From: a virus
IMG/VR virus record: IMGVR_UViG_3300005753_000042
Coordinates: 1 to 31,065 of that record
DNA: 31,065 nucleotides
Reading direction: 5' to 3' (one strand)
This document shows, in pieces, positions 1 to 9,469 of the stretch. Made by a program: the position numbers and the translations under genes. Numbering within the stretch: position 1 is the first letter of the stretch; each line of letters opens with the position of its first letter. Under the pieces are notes generated by a model. That model saw only the letters and a program-made list of their open reading frames with translations. It was not told the origin of the DNA and did no database searches.

Positions 1-3000
1 CCATATTGTCGTCTAACCACTTGTCCAATATTAATATTGTAAGGAGTAGAATCATTACCACCATTAATAAATGTTATAAAAGATTCAGCTGCACTATAAT
101 CAGATGTTTTATTTTTAAATGTATCAATCCACTTAATAGTAATTATTCCTAAATTATTATCAGATAAATCATTATCATTAAATTGGTCCATTAAATAAAC
201 ATCAGTTTGGTCAATACCAGCATAGAAATAAGAATAACTTCCTTGTTCAGATGTACTTTCATCAGTATTTTCAAGTCTTAAAGTGTCATTTTCAAATACA
301 TCAGTTGGTTCATTTACTATTTTTAACCAAAAGTTATCATTAGTGAAATCTTCAACATTAAAAGTTATTTGACCTAAATCAGTTAATGCTTGATAATATT
401 CTGAAGGTTCAAATGTATTAGGAACAACATTCTCGTTTGGTATTCTTTTTCTAACTATTTGACCATCTAAAACATTAGCTGTAGTTGTATCACTTAAGTC
501 TTCATAAGCTATATAAGAATAATGAGCTAATTCAATATCATATTTAGTGTTACCTAAAGTAAATTCACGTGTATCAATACTCGGAATAAACTTAGCACCA
601 TCAAATGTAACTCCATTAGTTTCAAACATATCTTCAAAAGGATTAGCTAATCTACTAATAATAGCATATTGTTGTCTAATTAGTTTAAATTCATCATACC
701 CTTTATCTGGTAAAGAAATATCATTTTCTAAAGCAACTTCAACTCCTGAACTATCACCTAAAGCTTCATCAATTCTACGTTGTAAATTTGAAGCAAAATA
801 ATCAAAATCTAAAGTTTCAACATAATTTTCAAAATAGTCATTAATGACATTAAATACAATTTCATTTGTTTCTGATGCTGGTCTACTTAAATCATACTTA
901 ATAATATTAATAAGAAAATCAAAGTTACAATAAGTTGGATCTCTACTTTCGTGGTTCATTGTCATTACTTTAAACGCTTCCAAATCAGCAAAAATTGAAC
1001 CATCAACTAAGTAATCTGGAGTAGCTGGAGTAATATAAATTTCATCTCTTGTTAAGTACCAGTTAAAAACTGTATTATTAATATCATTAACTGTAGCCTC
1101 ATAAACATCTTCATCTTCTAAAAAGCTATTATATGCTTCATCAGCTGATAATTCATCAGCTGTTAAAGTATTTTTATAATTTACAGTATAAGCAAACCCT
1201 TCTGGAGTTTGTAAATATTCTTTATATGACTTAAACTCACTTAAAGCAGCTTGGTATTTATCGTAAGCTGTAAGTTTAGTTCTATAAATGTAATCAGCAA
1301 TTAACCAGTCATTATATTTAATAACTTCTGGACGAGCTAACCATTCTTTATAAAGTTTACCTGTTGCATTACCATTTCCAGTTGGTTCAGGTGGAGAAAT
1401 AATGTTATTATCTTGAGAACCACCTTTACCATTAGGAACTACATCAGTATTTAAGTTAAAACTTTTGTGCCATAAATCAATATTTTGAAAATGTCCATCA
1501 GTATCACTATACTTAAATACAGATTTACTATATTCAGCTTGTAATAAAACAAAAGTTGGACTTTGGATTTGAGAATAACCTATAACTCCACCAGAACCAT
1601 CTAATAATTTACCAGTTTCAGGATTAACTTGAGAGTTTGTAATATCATTAGTATAATCTTGTCTTGGATATTGATCCCAAGGTTGAGTTCCAGCGCTAGG
1701 ATCAGGTGGAATTTCCACCCAATCTTGAGGTAATAATAACATTGGAGAACCAGTATCATTTCCTTTTACAGAACCATCATTAAACCATTGAGTTCTTTCA
1801 ACTAGTTCAGGAACTAATGGTTTTTCACTGATAGGAGTAGGTGGCTCTAAAACAGGAGTCATACTTTCAAATGTATCATAACCTTCAGGACGTGGTAAGT
1901 AATTTACCGGTCTTTCTTGAAATTTAGGACTTAAAGGCTCAGGTCTAGCAGGTAAAACTGTGCTAGGGTCTGGAATATAGTCAACAAGTGGATGACGTGG
2001 CATAGTTTGTAAATCATATTGTAAATGTTTACTATTATCTTCACCAGCTTCATTACTATCACTAAGATATTTAGTGCTAGCAAATTGTCTTTTAGTTCTA
2101 CGAGGTAAAAAACTCATAATAACAGTTGCTAAAGAACTTTCCTCTCTGTATTCATCTTCAACTCCCCAAACTGTAGAAATATCAACAGCTTCGTGTCTTT
2201 GAGTAATTGCTTTATAATCTAAAGCTGTTACAGCTCTATTCGCTGAATTATGAAAAATTGGAGCATTTTGTTTAATACTATCAATGCTTTCAATTTCTGT
2301 ACCTTCGTGAATTAGACTATCTACTTGTAAAGATAAAGCTGATTCTAATTCTAAATCAGTTGGTAAAAATTTACCTTTAGATACTCCTTTTTCACCAGAT
2401 GAAATTAAAACATTAGCTTGAATTAATGTATTTAGTCTAACAGGATTACCGTAACCACCAATTTCAAAAAATACATTAGGCATTTGTAAGAAAATATTTT
2501 GTAAAGTAATAAATTTATTTCTATTTACACTAAAAGTACTATCAACTAAAAATTGCTTATGACGAGTCCATCTTTCACGAACAACATTAGTTCCAGCATC
2601 GTCAATGTAACTTAAAAATAGTTCAATACCATCATCTTCAACGTTTTCAAATGGAATTAAGTAATTTTGCTTAGTTTTTGTAACATTTCCATCTATTTCA
2701 ACTGTGCTTCTAAAATTTAATATTTCATTATCAGTATAACGAAGTAAATTACCTTCTTTAACATCAATAGTAAATGATTTTTCAAAACGATTTAGATTAG
2801 TAATATTTTCAATAAAAATATCCTGACCAAAATAATAATAAGTGTTTCCATCACTTTCAAATGAAGCAAAACGTGGTATTAAAATGTTAAATGTTTCAGA
2901 GTCATTCAAATCATTATTTCTATTAATAGAAACATCTAATCTATAAACATAAGATGTTCTTTGAACAGCTTCATAACCTAATTGACGGCCACCAAATAGA

Positions 3001-3233
3001 ACATTCATTCTTTTAGTTGCAAGTTGTAAAATAACTTCTTGTAAGTTAATAGCGGTATTTGTATTTAATGTAGAAGTTAAATAAACCATAATATCAGCTA
3101 ATTGACTAATATTACTTCCTGGATATTGAATATCTGTCATACCTTTACTTAATAGTATTGCATTAACTTTTGCTGATATTTCACTATATGTAAATGGTAA
3201 TATTTCTTTTACTACGTCATTATCTGTTGCCAT
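1..3233 (-). CDS. Baseplate wedge protein, T4 gp6-like (3' end outside window)
   Basis: Open for about 1077 codons from the ATG at 3233 to the left edge with no stop, so the C-terminus is missing. It begins MATDNDVVKEILPFTYSEI and continues as a mixed alpha/beta structural protein. The N-terminal third (to about residue 350), with a helix-rich start and then a segment on a baseplate-J-like scaffold, resembles gp6-type wedge proteins that form the inner baseplate ring. Position supports this: it follows gp25, its wedge partner in T4-like phages, with a 13-bp gap and an AAAGG ribosome site. T4 gp6 is about 660 aa, so this protein is much longer. Residues about 405-485 form a proline-rich linker, and the rest has no recognised fold. 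Identity rests on context and general sequence character, not on a diagnostic motif. Confidence 0.75.
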   Translation of the reverse strand, partial: MATDNDVVKEILPFTYSEISAKVNAILLSKGMTDIQYPGSNISQLADIMVYLTSTLNTNTAINLQEVILQLATKRMNVLFGGRQLGYEAVQRTSYVYRLDVSINRNNDLNDSETFNILIPRFASFESDGNTYYYFGQDIFIENITNLNRFEKSFTIDVKEGNLLRYTDNEILNFRSTVEIDGNVTKTKQNYLIPFENVEDDGIELFLSYIDDAGTNVVRERWTRHKQFLVDSTFSVNRNKFITLQNIFLQMPNVFFEIGGYGNPVRLNTLIQANVLISSGEKGVSKGKFLPTDLELESALSLQVDSLIHEGTEIESIDSIKQNAPIFHNSANRAVTALDYKAITQRHEAVDISTVWGVEDEYREESSLATVIMSFLPRRTKRQFASTKYLSDSNEAGEDNSKHLQYDLQTMPRHPLVDYIPDPSTVLPARPEPLSPKFQERPVNYLPRPEGYDTFESMTPVLEPPTPISEKPLVPELVERTQWFNDGSVKGNDTGSPMLLLPQDWVEIPPDPSAGTQPWDQYPRQDYTNDITNSQVNPETGKLLDGSGGVIGYSQIQSPTFVLLQAEYSKSVFKYSDTDGHFQNIDLWHKSFNLNTDVVPNGKGGSQDNNIISPPEPTGNGNATGKLYKEWLARPEVIKYNDWLIADYIYRTKLTAYDKYQAALSEFKSYKEYLQTPEGFAYTVNYKNTLTADELSADEAYNSFLEDEDVYEATVNDINNTVFNWYLTRDEIYITPATPDYLVDGSIFADLEAFKVMTMNHESRDPTYCNFDFLINIIKYDLSRPASETNEIVFNVINDYFENYVETLDFDYFASNLQRRIDEALGDSSGVEVALENDISLPDKGYDEFKLIRQQYAIISRLANPFEDMFETNGVTFDGAKFIPSIDTREFTLGNTKYDIELAHYSYIAYEDLSDTTTANVLDGQIVRKRIPNENVVPNTFEPSEYYQALTDLGQITFNVEDFTNDNFWLKIVNEPTDVFENDTLRLENTDESTSEQGSYSYFYAGIDQTDVYLMDQFNDNDLSDNNLGIITIKWIDTFKNKTSDYSAAESFITFINGGNDSTPYNINIGQVVRRQY

Positions 3234-3246
3234 TTTCTACCTTTTT

Positions 3247-3666
3247 TTAAAATGATGATTGTGTTCTTGTTGATATGTCTGTTAACATATTATGTGCTAC
3301 TGATAAATTAATATTTTCAAATACTTCTCTACCGCTAATGAAAGCACTATAATTTAATATTACATTTATTGAATTATATTCTTCCTGTTTTGTAATTACC
3401 AAGGAAAGTAATGTTACTCTTGGTTCATATTTTTCTAGTATATTTCTTAATGCTGATTCTATTGCTCTTTCTTGAAAAAATCCAATATTATCAAATAAAT
3501 ATAAAGAAATTGGATTACCTAACCAGGGTTTACCTGGCACTTCACCTAATTCAATAGTAAATAAATTTTTTAAGGAGTTTCTAATTGCAATTAAATCTGT
3601 TACATTATCATAACCAACAGGTTCTCTGTTTTCATACTTGGTTATAATATCATTATATACTGCCAT
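3247..3666 (-). CDS. Baseplate wedge protein, T4 gp25-like
   Basis: 139 aa, the usual size for the gp25 family (T4 gp25 is 132 aa). The family fold is lysozyme-like but not enzymatic; the protein joins the sheath-contacting wedge, bridging gp6 and gp53. Visible family features are the early IRNSLKNLFTIELGEVPG segment, the conserved LGNPISLYLFDN stretch, and the EPRVTLL segment near residue 85 (gp25/EPR motif of contractile injection systems). It sits directly before the gp6-like gene and after the gp5-like spike gene, in baseplate order. A TATAAATA late promoter lies 17 bp upstream on the minus strand. The ATG at 3666 has a GGAAAG ribosome site. Confidence 0.92.
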   Translation of the reverse strand: MAVYNDIITKYENREPVGYDNVTDLIAIRNSLKNLFTIELGEVPGKPWLGNPISLYLFDNIGFFQERAIESALRNILEKYEPRVTLLSLVITKQEEYNSINVILNYSAFISGREVFENINLSVAHNMLTDISTRTQSSF

Positions 3667-3682
3667 ACTCTTTCCTTTTGTT

Positions 3683-3690
3683 TATTTATA
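3683..3690 (-). promoter_or_regulatory. Late promoter (TATAAATA) upstream of gp25-like gene
   Basis: The minus strand reads TATAAATA, the T4 late consensus, 17 bp upstream of the gp25-like ATG. The expected start leaves a short leader that includes the ribosome site. The same box recurs before other structural genes in the window. Confidence 0.7.
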
Positions 3691-3698
3691 AAGAAAAA

Positions 3699-4619
3699 TT
3701 ATTTTGGTGTTCCTGACCAAACAAATGGACCTGTTTTTAATGGAGTGTAAGATACAGCGGGAGGAGGTGTTGATGGTGTTGAACTTGAACCACTACTAAT
3801 AGGATGACCGTGGTTAGCATATTCTAATGCTAAATCACTTAATGTATTTGACGCGTCTCCAACCTCAGCTCCGGCAGTTATATTAGCACCAGCAGAAATA
3901 TCAGCTCCACTTTCAATACTTCCAGTAACTTTCAAATCACAGTCTATAATCATATTTCCATCAGCTCCAATTGCAAATAAACCTGGTGTTTCCTGCCAAA
4001 TATTTCCACCTTTAGAAGCTTGAATAGTAATATCACCATCAACAGATATTTCAACACGAGCACCACTAGAATGTTGAACTCTAATTCTTGAATTACCTAT
4101 ACTTCCATCAATTTCAACTATATTTCCATTATGGTCTTCAAATACTTCATTATTAGGGTAAATAGCATTGGGAGATGTATCTACATCTTCCTTAAATTCT
4201 CCTACTTGAACTCTATTACGAACAGGGTTTTTATCATCAGGTTTACCATAAGTTAATAAATTATCAGATGTTGAAGTTCTAACAGGAAATCTTAAATCAG
4301 GGTCTCTGAATCCAATATTATCTCCATCTTCATCTGTAATGGGAACATCATTATAAACTCCCTTCATTGAACCTAATACTAAAAATTCAGAATAGCTATC
4401 ATTAAGAGGGGTACAATAACACCAGCTACCCATTTTCATATAAGTACTTGAGCCTAAAGTATTTCCCTGATTTAGAGGTTGTATACATTCAGTCCAAGGC
4501 AGCTGTTCAGTAGCTACATCTTTTAACTTAGCTGAATGAACTCCTAAAACGCGAATTCTAACTCTTCCTAATCTTTTAGGGTCATTATTATCTTCAACAA
4601 CCGCTTTATATAAATTCAT
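3699..4619 (-). CDS. Baseplate spike/hub protein, T4 gp5-like OB-fold, no lysozyme domain
   Basis: 306 aa. The N-terminus (MNLYKAVVEDNNDPKRLGRV) is the typical start of a gp5/gpV OB-fold, which sits on the gp27 trimer. Residues about 185-250 contain short repeating strands (GDITIQASKGG, NMIIDCDLKVTG, ADISAGANITAG), as expected of a trimeric beta-helix needle. The tail ends in a Ser/Pro-rich linker and an NHGHP segment. T4 gp5 (575 aa) carries a lysozyme domain between the OB-fold and the needle; here there is no room for one and no lysozyme motif. The gene follows the gp27-like gene, its binding partner. The peptidoglycan-cutting role may be taken by the M23 protein of the same operon (inference). 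Confidence 0.85.
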   Translation of the reverse strand: MNLYKAVVEDNNDPKRLGRVRIRVLGVHSAKLKDVATEQLPWTECIQPLNQGNTLGSSTYMKMGSWCYCTPLNDSYSEFLVLGSMKGVYNDVPITDEDGDNIGFRDPDLRFPVRTSTSDNLLTYGKPDDKNPVRNRVQVGEFKEDVDTSPNAIYPNNEVFEDHNGNIVEIDGSIGNSRIRVQHSSGARVEISVDGDITIQASKGGNIWQETPGLFAIGADGNMIIDCDLKVTGSIESGADISAGANITAGAEVGDASNTLSDLALEYANHGHPISSGSSSTPSTPPPAVSYTPLKTGPFVWSGTPK

Positions 4620-4634
4620 ACTTATCCTTTTAAG

Positions 4635-4642
4635 TATTTATA
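4635..4642 (-). promoter_or_regulatory. Late promoter (TATAAATA) upstream of gp5-like gene
   Basis: Minus-strand TATAAATA lies 15 bp upstream of the ATG at 4619, in the gap after the gp27-like stop codon. It is followed by an AAAAGGATAAG ribosome site. Confidence 0.65.
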
Positions 4643-4644
4643 AG

Positions 4645-5814
4645 TTATTGAAGGTCGTCAGGCCCTGGACCATAATCAGCTGCTTGTAAGGTTAAATATT
4701 GCAAAAAGTTTCCACTTACTATCTTATCAATTACTTGCGTAATTACATATAATCCGCCAAAAACTTCATCTCCTTGTTTACTTTGAACAGCTACTGATCT
4801 TGGTAAATCAATTCTAATTTTACTATATACTCGAAGTAAACATAGTCCTTCAACCGCTATTTTAAGATTTTGTTGATTATTAATAATGTCACGATAATCT
4901 TCATTTAATCCAGTAGTTTTATTTTTTTCTAAATGAGATATTTCTCTTGTTCCTAAATTTTCAAAAAGCTTTGGCATTTCAAGTTCATCTCCATACCCCA
5001 TATATTTATTTAGCTTTTGTGTTTTAAACTCAGTTTCTACACTTATTTTAGAAGGAAAATATCCTAAATTTAATGGATCGTGATTTACTAAATTTGCTTT
5101 AGGAGCTTTTTGTGTACTCTTATTATTAGATGTTTTACCTTGATATTCAATTATATTCCAATAAGGTAGTTCTTCATTTCTATTCAATGTAAATGGGTGC
5201 TCACTTGGTCCAACTAACTGATTATAATTCAATAAATCTTTATTAGCTAATGTTAATCCTTGTCTATCACTAAACACTTGAACATTTTGTAATTTAGCTT
5301 CTCTTTTTATCCATTCCCATAATGAAATATTGCCTGGAACTACAAAAAAATCATTTTTTATTCCATCTTTTTCAAAAATATTAATGGTTAAATTATTATC
5401 GTTGGCAATATCTTTAACTATTTCTAAAAATGTCATATTGGTATATGTTTTACTTAAATACATTGTACTTAAAGCATTACTAGTTAATTCTTCTAAATTC
5501 ATTATAACATTTATGATATTATTTTTAATTCTTAAAACTTCACTACTAGCTACAATAAAATCTAACTCTGTCTCATTATTTAAGGCATCAACAAGTCTAA
5601 TTTTAATAATGGGAAATGTAATTGGAGCAAATTCACACATATTCATTGTATCAGCAAAACTAATTTTAGCTTTAATTAATTCACCATAATTAATTTGAAC
5701 ATCAACAATGTCTTGACTTCTAAGTTCCATTCCATTTATTAATACTGTAAGAGATTTATATTGGGCTGTTTCTCCTATTAATGGATTAGTTTGTACTTCA
5801 TTACCTGCACCCAT
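4645..5814 (-). CDS. Baseplate central hub protein, T4 gp27-like
   Basis: 389 aa, almost the same length as T4 gp27 (391 aa). The family forms the trimeric hub that holds the gp5 spike below and the tube above. Features include an N-terminal beta domain with KSLTVLINGMELRSQDIVDV, a middle region with WEWIKREAKLQNVQVFSD typical of hub folds shared with phage late control protein D and VgrG, and a C-terminal strand-rich part (GGLYVITQVIDKIVSGNFL). The order gp53-gp27-gp5-gp25-gp6 in one operon makes the role clear. The start codon overlaps the last base of the gp53-like stop (TAATG), so translation is probably coupled. Confidence 0.85.
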   Translation of the reverse strand: MGAGNEVQTNPLIGETAQYKSLTVLINGMELRSQDIVDVQINYGELIKAKISFADTMNMCEFAPITFPIIKIRLVDALNNETELDFIVASSEVLRIKNNIINVIMNLEELTSNALSTMYLSKTYTNMTFLEIVKDIANDNNLTINIFEKDGIKNDFFVVPGNISLWEWIKREAKLQNVQVFSDRQGLTLANKDLLNYNQLVGPSEHPFTLNRNEELPYWNIIEYQGKTSNNKSTQKAPKANLVNHDPLNLGYFPSKISVETEFKTQKLNKYMGYGDELEMPKLFENLGTREISHLEKNKTTGLNEDYRDIINNQQNLKIAVEGLCLLRVYSKIRIDLPRSVAVQSKQGDEVFGGLYVITQVIDKIVSGNFLQYLTLQAADYGPGPDDLQ

Positions 5815-6314
5815 TATTCCTCACCTGGTTCTTCCAAAATCAAATGATTTTCAGCTCTATAATCTTTAACAATAGATAATAAAATGTTAATCTTTTTAGG
5901 GGTAGGAACAGTTATTGTTTTACGATTAGTATTTTCTAAATTTATCTTTTCTTCTATTCGTTCAATAATATCTTTAAAATTTTCATTACCTTGTAATTCA
6001 GCAAAATCCAATTCTTTAGTAATTAATCCAGTTAAAGCAACTGTTTTCTCATACATAATCTCACTATTATAAGGTGAAGACCATAAAAATACATTATTAT
6101 TTGCTGCTAATATTACATCAGCAAAATCAGTACTTCCATATAAATCGTATGAAATATTTTCAACTTTTTCATCAATGTCAACAGAATATAATGTAAAATA
6201 TGTAGGATATTGTTTAAATAAATCTAGAACCCCACCATAATAATAACTTGTATAATCAGTTACATCAAATCCACCAATTTCTCTTCTATCGTATTTGTAT
6301 ATATTATTTTTCAT
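5814..6314 (-). CDS. Baseplate wedge protein, T4 gp53-like
   Basis: 166 aa (T4 gp53 is 196 aa). The hallmark is the segment ISYDLYGSTDFADVILAANN (residues about 54-73), which matches the family motif in which a YG-containing loop precedes a helix with a WVIL/DVIL core and an Asn-rich turn. In T4, gp53 completes the wedge with gp6, gp7 and gp25, and contains a LysM-like fold. It shares a base with the stop of the gene upstream (TAATG) and with the start of the gp27-like gene downstream, so all three genes look translationally coupled. Confidence 0.85.
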   Translation of the reverse strand: MKNNIYKYDRREIGGFDVTDYTSYYYGGVLDLFKQYPTYFTLYSVDIDEKVENISYDLYGSTDFADVILAANNNVFLWSSPYNSEIMYEKTVALTGLITKELDFAELQGNENFKDIIERIEEKINLENTNRKTITVPTPKKINILLSIVKDYRAENHLILEEPGEE

Positions 6315-7327
6315 TAAAAAGCCTCAAATTCAGCTAAATCAGCATTACTAAAACCATCACTATCAATACCAGCCGCAATTTCATCATTTGTGCCTTGACC
6401 AAATAACTGTGATAAAGAATTTCCAGCAACTCTTTTTTTATCTCTAGAATCTTGTTCTTGCCAATCTTCCATAGTATTAACACGTCTTTCAACCATTTTA
6501 ATACTTAATGAAATTTGTTTTACCATTCCATCACTAAACATTTCCATATTTCCAACACCATAACCAACATCAATTCCTGTTATAACCATATCATTATATC
6601 TTGTTGTATCATCTAAATGTTTATTATTAAATGTAATAGTACAAAAATAAGGAGCTAGCAATAATGCTTTAGCTGCTTGAGTTTCAGGACTACTAAATCT
6701 TTTTAATGTTCTAATTATTTTTAGAATAGTAGCCGCTTCTTCTCTACTATTTGGAAGTAATGTCCATTCAAAATCTAAACTTCTTGGTGTAGATCCTGTA
6801 TAACTTTGAGTTTTATCAGGATTAATTAAAGAACCTCTAGTTCCTGTAAATTTTGATATTTCAGTTAATGCTTTTTGTGCTATTTCAGCACCTGGTATTA
6901 AGTTTAATAATGTAGAAACTGTTCCAGATTGTTCATCCCAATTATTTGTAATAGATTCTCCAAGACTATTAGGAACAGGTAAAAATATTGAACCTTTATA
7001 TGTTGTGAAATCTTTTTGTAAATTAGTTGTAGCTACATCTCCAGTAACTGCAATACTTCCATCTTTTTGTTTAACAACTTTAAATCTTTTTTTAGATTGT
7101 TCAAATACATTTACAAAACTATCAGCTATTTTAGTAACTGACTTAAGAGCTTTTGTTTTTGCGACATCAGTATCACCTGCTAATGCTGTTGTTCCAGCAT
7201 CAATGATACCTATAAGTCCATCAATTACATCTTTGGCAAATTCAGGTGCATAAAAATCAAAAGAAATATATCTCTTTTTACTTAAATCATCTGGATATAT
7301 TAAAATATCTTCATTTATTTTTGGCAT
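6314..7327 (-). CDS. Baseplate tube cap/initiator, T4 gp48/gp54-like
   Basis: 337 aa, between T4 gp54 (320 aa) and gp48 (364 aa). These proteins start tube assembly on the hub and carry a tube-protein fold. Visible features are an N-terminal strand (KRYISFDFYAPEF), a segment giving the hydrophobic turn IFLPVPNSLGESITNNWDEQ (residues about 114-133), then RSLDFEWTLLPNSREEAATI and IIRTLKRFSSPETQAAK. The IFLPVP...W pattern and the later strand-rich region with CTITFNN are typical of gp48-type proteins. It lies between the M23 hub protein and the gp53-like gene. Whether it equals gp48 or gp54 cannot be decided without a search. Confidence 0.75.
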   Translation of the reverse strand: MPKINEDILIYPDDLSKKRYISFDFYAPEFAKDVIDGLIGIIDAGTTALAGDTDVAKTKALKSVTKIADSFVNVFEQSKKRFKVVKQKDGSIAVTGDVATTNLQKDFTTYKGSIFLPVPNSLGESITNNWDEQSGTVSTLLNLIPGAEIAQKALTEISKFTGTRGSLINPDKTQSYTGSTPRSLDFEWTLLPNSREEAATILKIIRTLKRFSSPETQAAKALLLAPYFCTITFNNKHLDDTTRYNDMVITGIDVGYGVGNMEMFSDGMVKQISLSIKMVERRVNTMEDWQEQDSRDKKRVAGNSLSQLFGQGTNDEIAAGIDSDGFSNADLAEFEAF

Positions 7328-7336
7328 ACTTTTCCT

Positions 7337-9454
7337 TTAAACTTGTATATTACTTTCAGCTTGCATTAATGAAGAGGTAGCTGAACGTGCTTTTAATTTA
7401 TTAATCTCTATCGCCTGATTATTTATAGCTTTTGTGTGAGCATTATAAGCTCCTACACCATCATTTCCATTAGTATTTGATTTTTGAGGAGCAGCTGAAA
7501 CATTAATTGTATTATTAGCTACTTGAGTTCCTCCACTAGAATTGGCTTCTATCCCATCTGTTCCATCTGCTCCAGGTTTAGCACTACTTAAACTAGCAAT
7601 GTACCTTAAAGGATCTATGGTTTTCTTTTCTTCTTTAACAGCAAAGTGAATGTGTGGAACATAAGGTTTTCCTGATGTACCTTTACCTGAGTTACCAGAT
7701 TTAGCAATAGTTTGACCTATCTTAACAACATCACCTTTTTTAACATTAGTGGAATTCAAGTGCATAAACATTACACGTTTTCCATTATCATCTCTAATAA
7801 CTAATACTCTTCCACCTCTAGTGTTAGGTGTATTTTGAAAACCTTCAACTGTTCCATTTACTGGAGATGTAATTGATGTATTCATTGCAGCTCTAAAATC
7901 TACTCCACCGTGTTTTTGACCACCTGAAATAGCCCTAGTTTTACCATAAGGCGAAGTTATAACTTGCATAAATGGCTGAAAATTACTTCCACTATATCCA
8001 CCATAAGATGTTGGACCTGTTCCAACTGCCGCAACTGGTGCGGTTGAAACTGGTGTAATACCACCATCTCTTGAACCTGTTTTATCTAAACTATTAAATT
8101 GTGCAACGACTTCATTATTAATGGCAGCTTTTCTTTTTATGTTTCTTGTTTGATTAGCTTTTTGAGCATTTATATATTTCTCTTCAATAGCTTTTCTTTC
8201 TTCAGCTGCCGCAATTGCTTCAGCTCTTGAAATTTTTAAATTATCTTTAGCAACACTTACAGTATTTCCTCCAAGGTATAATGATTTAAGCATATCTCCT
8301 AAATTAATATCTGTACCAAATACCGAAAAGTTTAAATAATCAAAAGGTAATAAATCAATAAGATCAATCCACCATTCATTTATTTTAAGTTTTAAGTAAG
8401 GAAATATTCCACCTACTGGAGCAACTTCCTTACCCCACCATTCAACAGCCATTTCTTTGACAACTAACCAATCTTTTCCAAAAGCTTTTTCCATAATAGG
8501 ATCAACTAATTTAAAAGCTAATTCTCCTACAAATCTATGTCCTGCCGTTACAGCTTGAAATAATTTTTCAGCAATGTAAGTTCCAAATCCGACTTCATTA
8601 ACATAATTCCACCAATTTGAAATAGCTGTAGCTGTTGTTTCCCACCAATTCTTGAAAAAATCCCAATTTGATGTCCAAAATATTTGGGCTTCTTCCCATT
8701 GGTCTCCATATAAAGCTCCTAAAGCAACATCAGCTATCCACAGTGCAACGTTACCAATTCCTTTTAGACTTTCCCAAATAAATTTATCCCAGCCACCAAA
8801 TTTAGTTTGTACATATTTATCTATAGTTATCCATAGACCTTTGAAGAAACTACCTCCACCTTTCTTTTTCATATTTCTATAAAAACTTATTAATCCACCA
8901 ATTATAGGCATTAATAAGGCCATTAAACCTGGACCAGCCTCACTTTTAACAGTTTTTGATATTCCAGCAATAGCTCCACTAATAAAGCCTCCGCCAGATT
9001 CTTCTTTTTCACCAAAACCTGCAGTTTGATTTTTATCATTATTTTTATCTACATCTGTTGCAATTTTTTCAGTATTTTTAGAAATATTATCTAAACTTCC
9101 TGATATACTCTTCATAAAAGCTTCTTGCTTTATTTTAGCTTTCTTATCATCACCACCACCTAAACCTTGAAACCCAGTAGTCTTAACAGTTGTACCATTC
9201 ATCATAGCTACTAAAGTTTCCATTGTTTTAGCCGTGTCAGCAGCTTGGCTAATAGCAGCTTCTTCATTTTTAAATTGTCTTTTTCTTGTTTCAGCCGCAG
9301 CTAAATCTTTTTTTTGTTTTTTAGATAGCTTTGGAACAGCTTTTGGTAGTGAAGTTGACAGTGGGGAAGTGGTTGGACTAGGTGCTACAGAAGATTTAAC
9401 TTTTTCGGCTACAGCTTTTTTGGGCATTATCATTTTTAATAATTGTGGAAGCAT
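7337..9454 (-). CDS. Baseplate hub/tail lysin with C-terminal M23 (LytM) metallopeptidase domain
   Basis: 705 aa. The start is charged and Ala/Lys-rich, with a likely coiled coil (residues about 40-75). A hydrophobic segment of about 20 residues (about 172-192, LMALLMPIIGGLISF) and a Trp-rich region follow. The peptidase domain spans about 490-620. It carries the zinc ligands of M23 enzymes: HGGVD (His515, Asp519) and HIH (His601, His603), plus the FMHLN and GQTIAKSGNSG segments of the family. M23 enzymes cut peptide cross-links in peptidoglycan, so this is probably the tail-borne wall-cutting enzyme that acts during DNA entry. The gene is in the baseplate operon beside a gp5-like spike that lacks lysozyme, which supports that role. 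The gene start is 15 bp after the stop of the gp26-like gene. Confidence 0.88.
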   Translation of the reverse strand: MLPQLLKMIMPKKAVAEKVKSSVAPSPTTSPLSTSLPKAVPKLSKKQKKDLAAAETRKRQFKNEEAAISQAADTAKTMETLVAMMNGTTVKTTGFQGLGGGDDKKAKIKQEAFMKSISGSLDNISKNTEKIATDVDKNNDKNQTAGFGEKEESGGGFISGAIAGISKTVKSEAGPGLMALLMPIIGGLISFYRNMKKKGGGSFFKGLWITIDKYVQTKFGGWDKFIWESLKGIGNVALWIADVALGALYGDQWEEAQIFWTSNWDFFKNWWETTATAISNWWNYVNEVGFGTYIAEKLFQAVTAGHRFVGELAFKLVDPIMEKAFGKDWLVVKEMAVEWWGKEVAPVGGIFPYLKLKINEWWIDLIDLLPFDYLNFSVFGTDINLGDMLKSLYLGGNTVSVAKDNLKISRAEAIAAAEERKAIEEKYINAQKANQTRNIKRKAAINNEVVAQFNSLDKTGSRDGGITPVSTAPVAAVGTGPTSYGGYSGSNFQPFMQVITSPYGKTRAISGGQKHGGVDFRAAMNTSITSPVNGTVEGFQNTPNTRGGRVLVIRDDNGKRVMFMHLNSTNVKKGDVVKIGQTIAKSGNSGKGTSGKPYVPHIHFAVKEEKKTIDPLRYIASLSSAKPGADGTDGIEANSSGGTQVANNTINVSAAPQKSNTNGNDGVGAYNAHTKAINNQAIEINKLKARSATSSLMQAESNIQV

Positions 9455-9469
9455 TAAAACCCCTAGTTT

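Noticed and set aside
5330-5689. Plus-strand 119-codon frame inside the gp27-like gene
   Set aside because: It is antisense to a well supported baseplate gene, has no ribosome site, and its hydrophobic, Leu/Ile/Ser-rich composition is what the reverse of an AT-rich gene gives.
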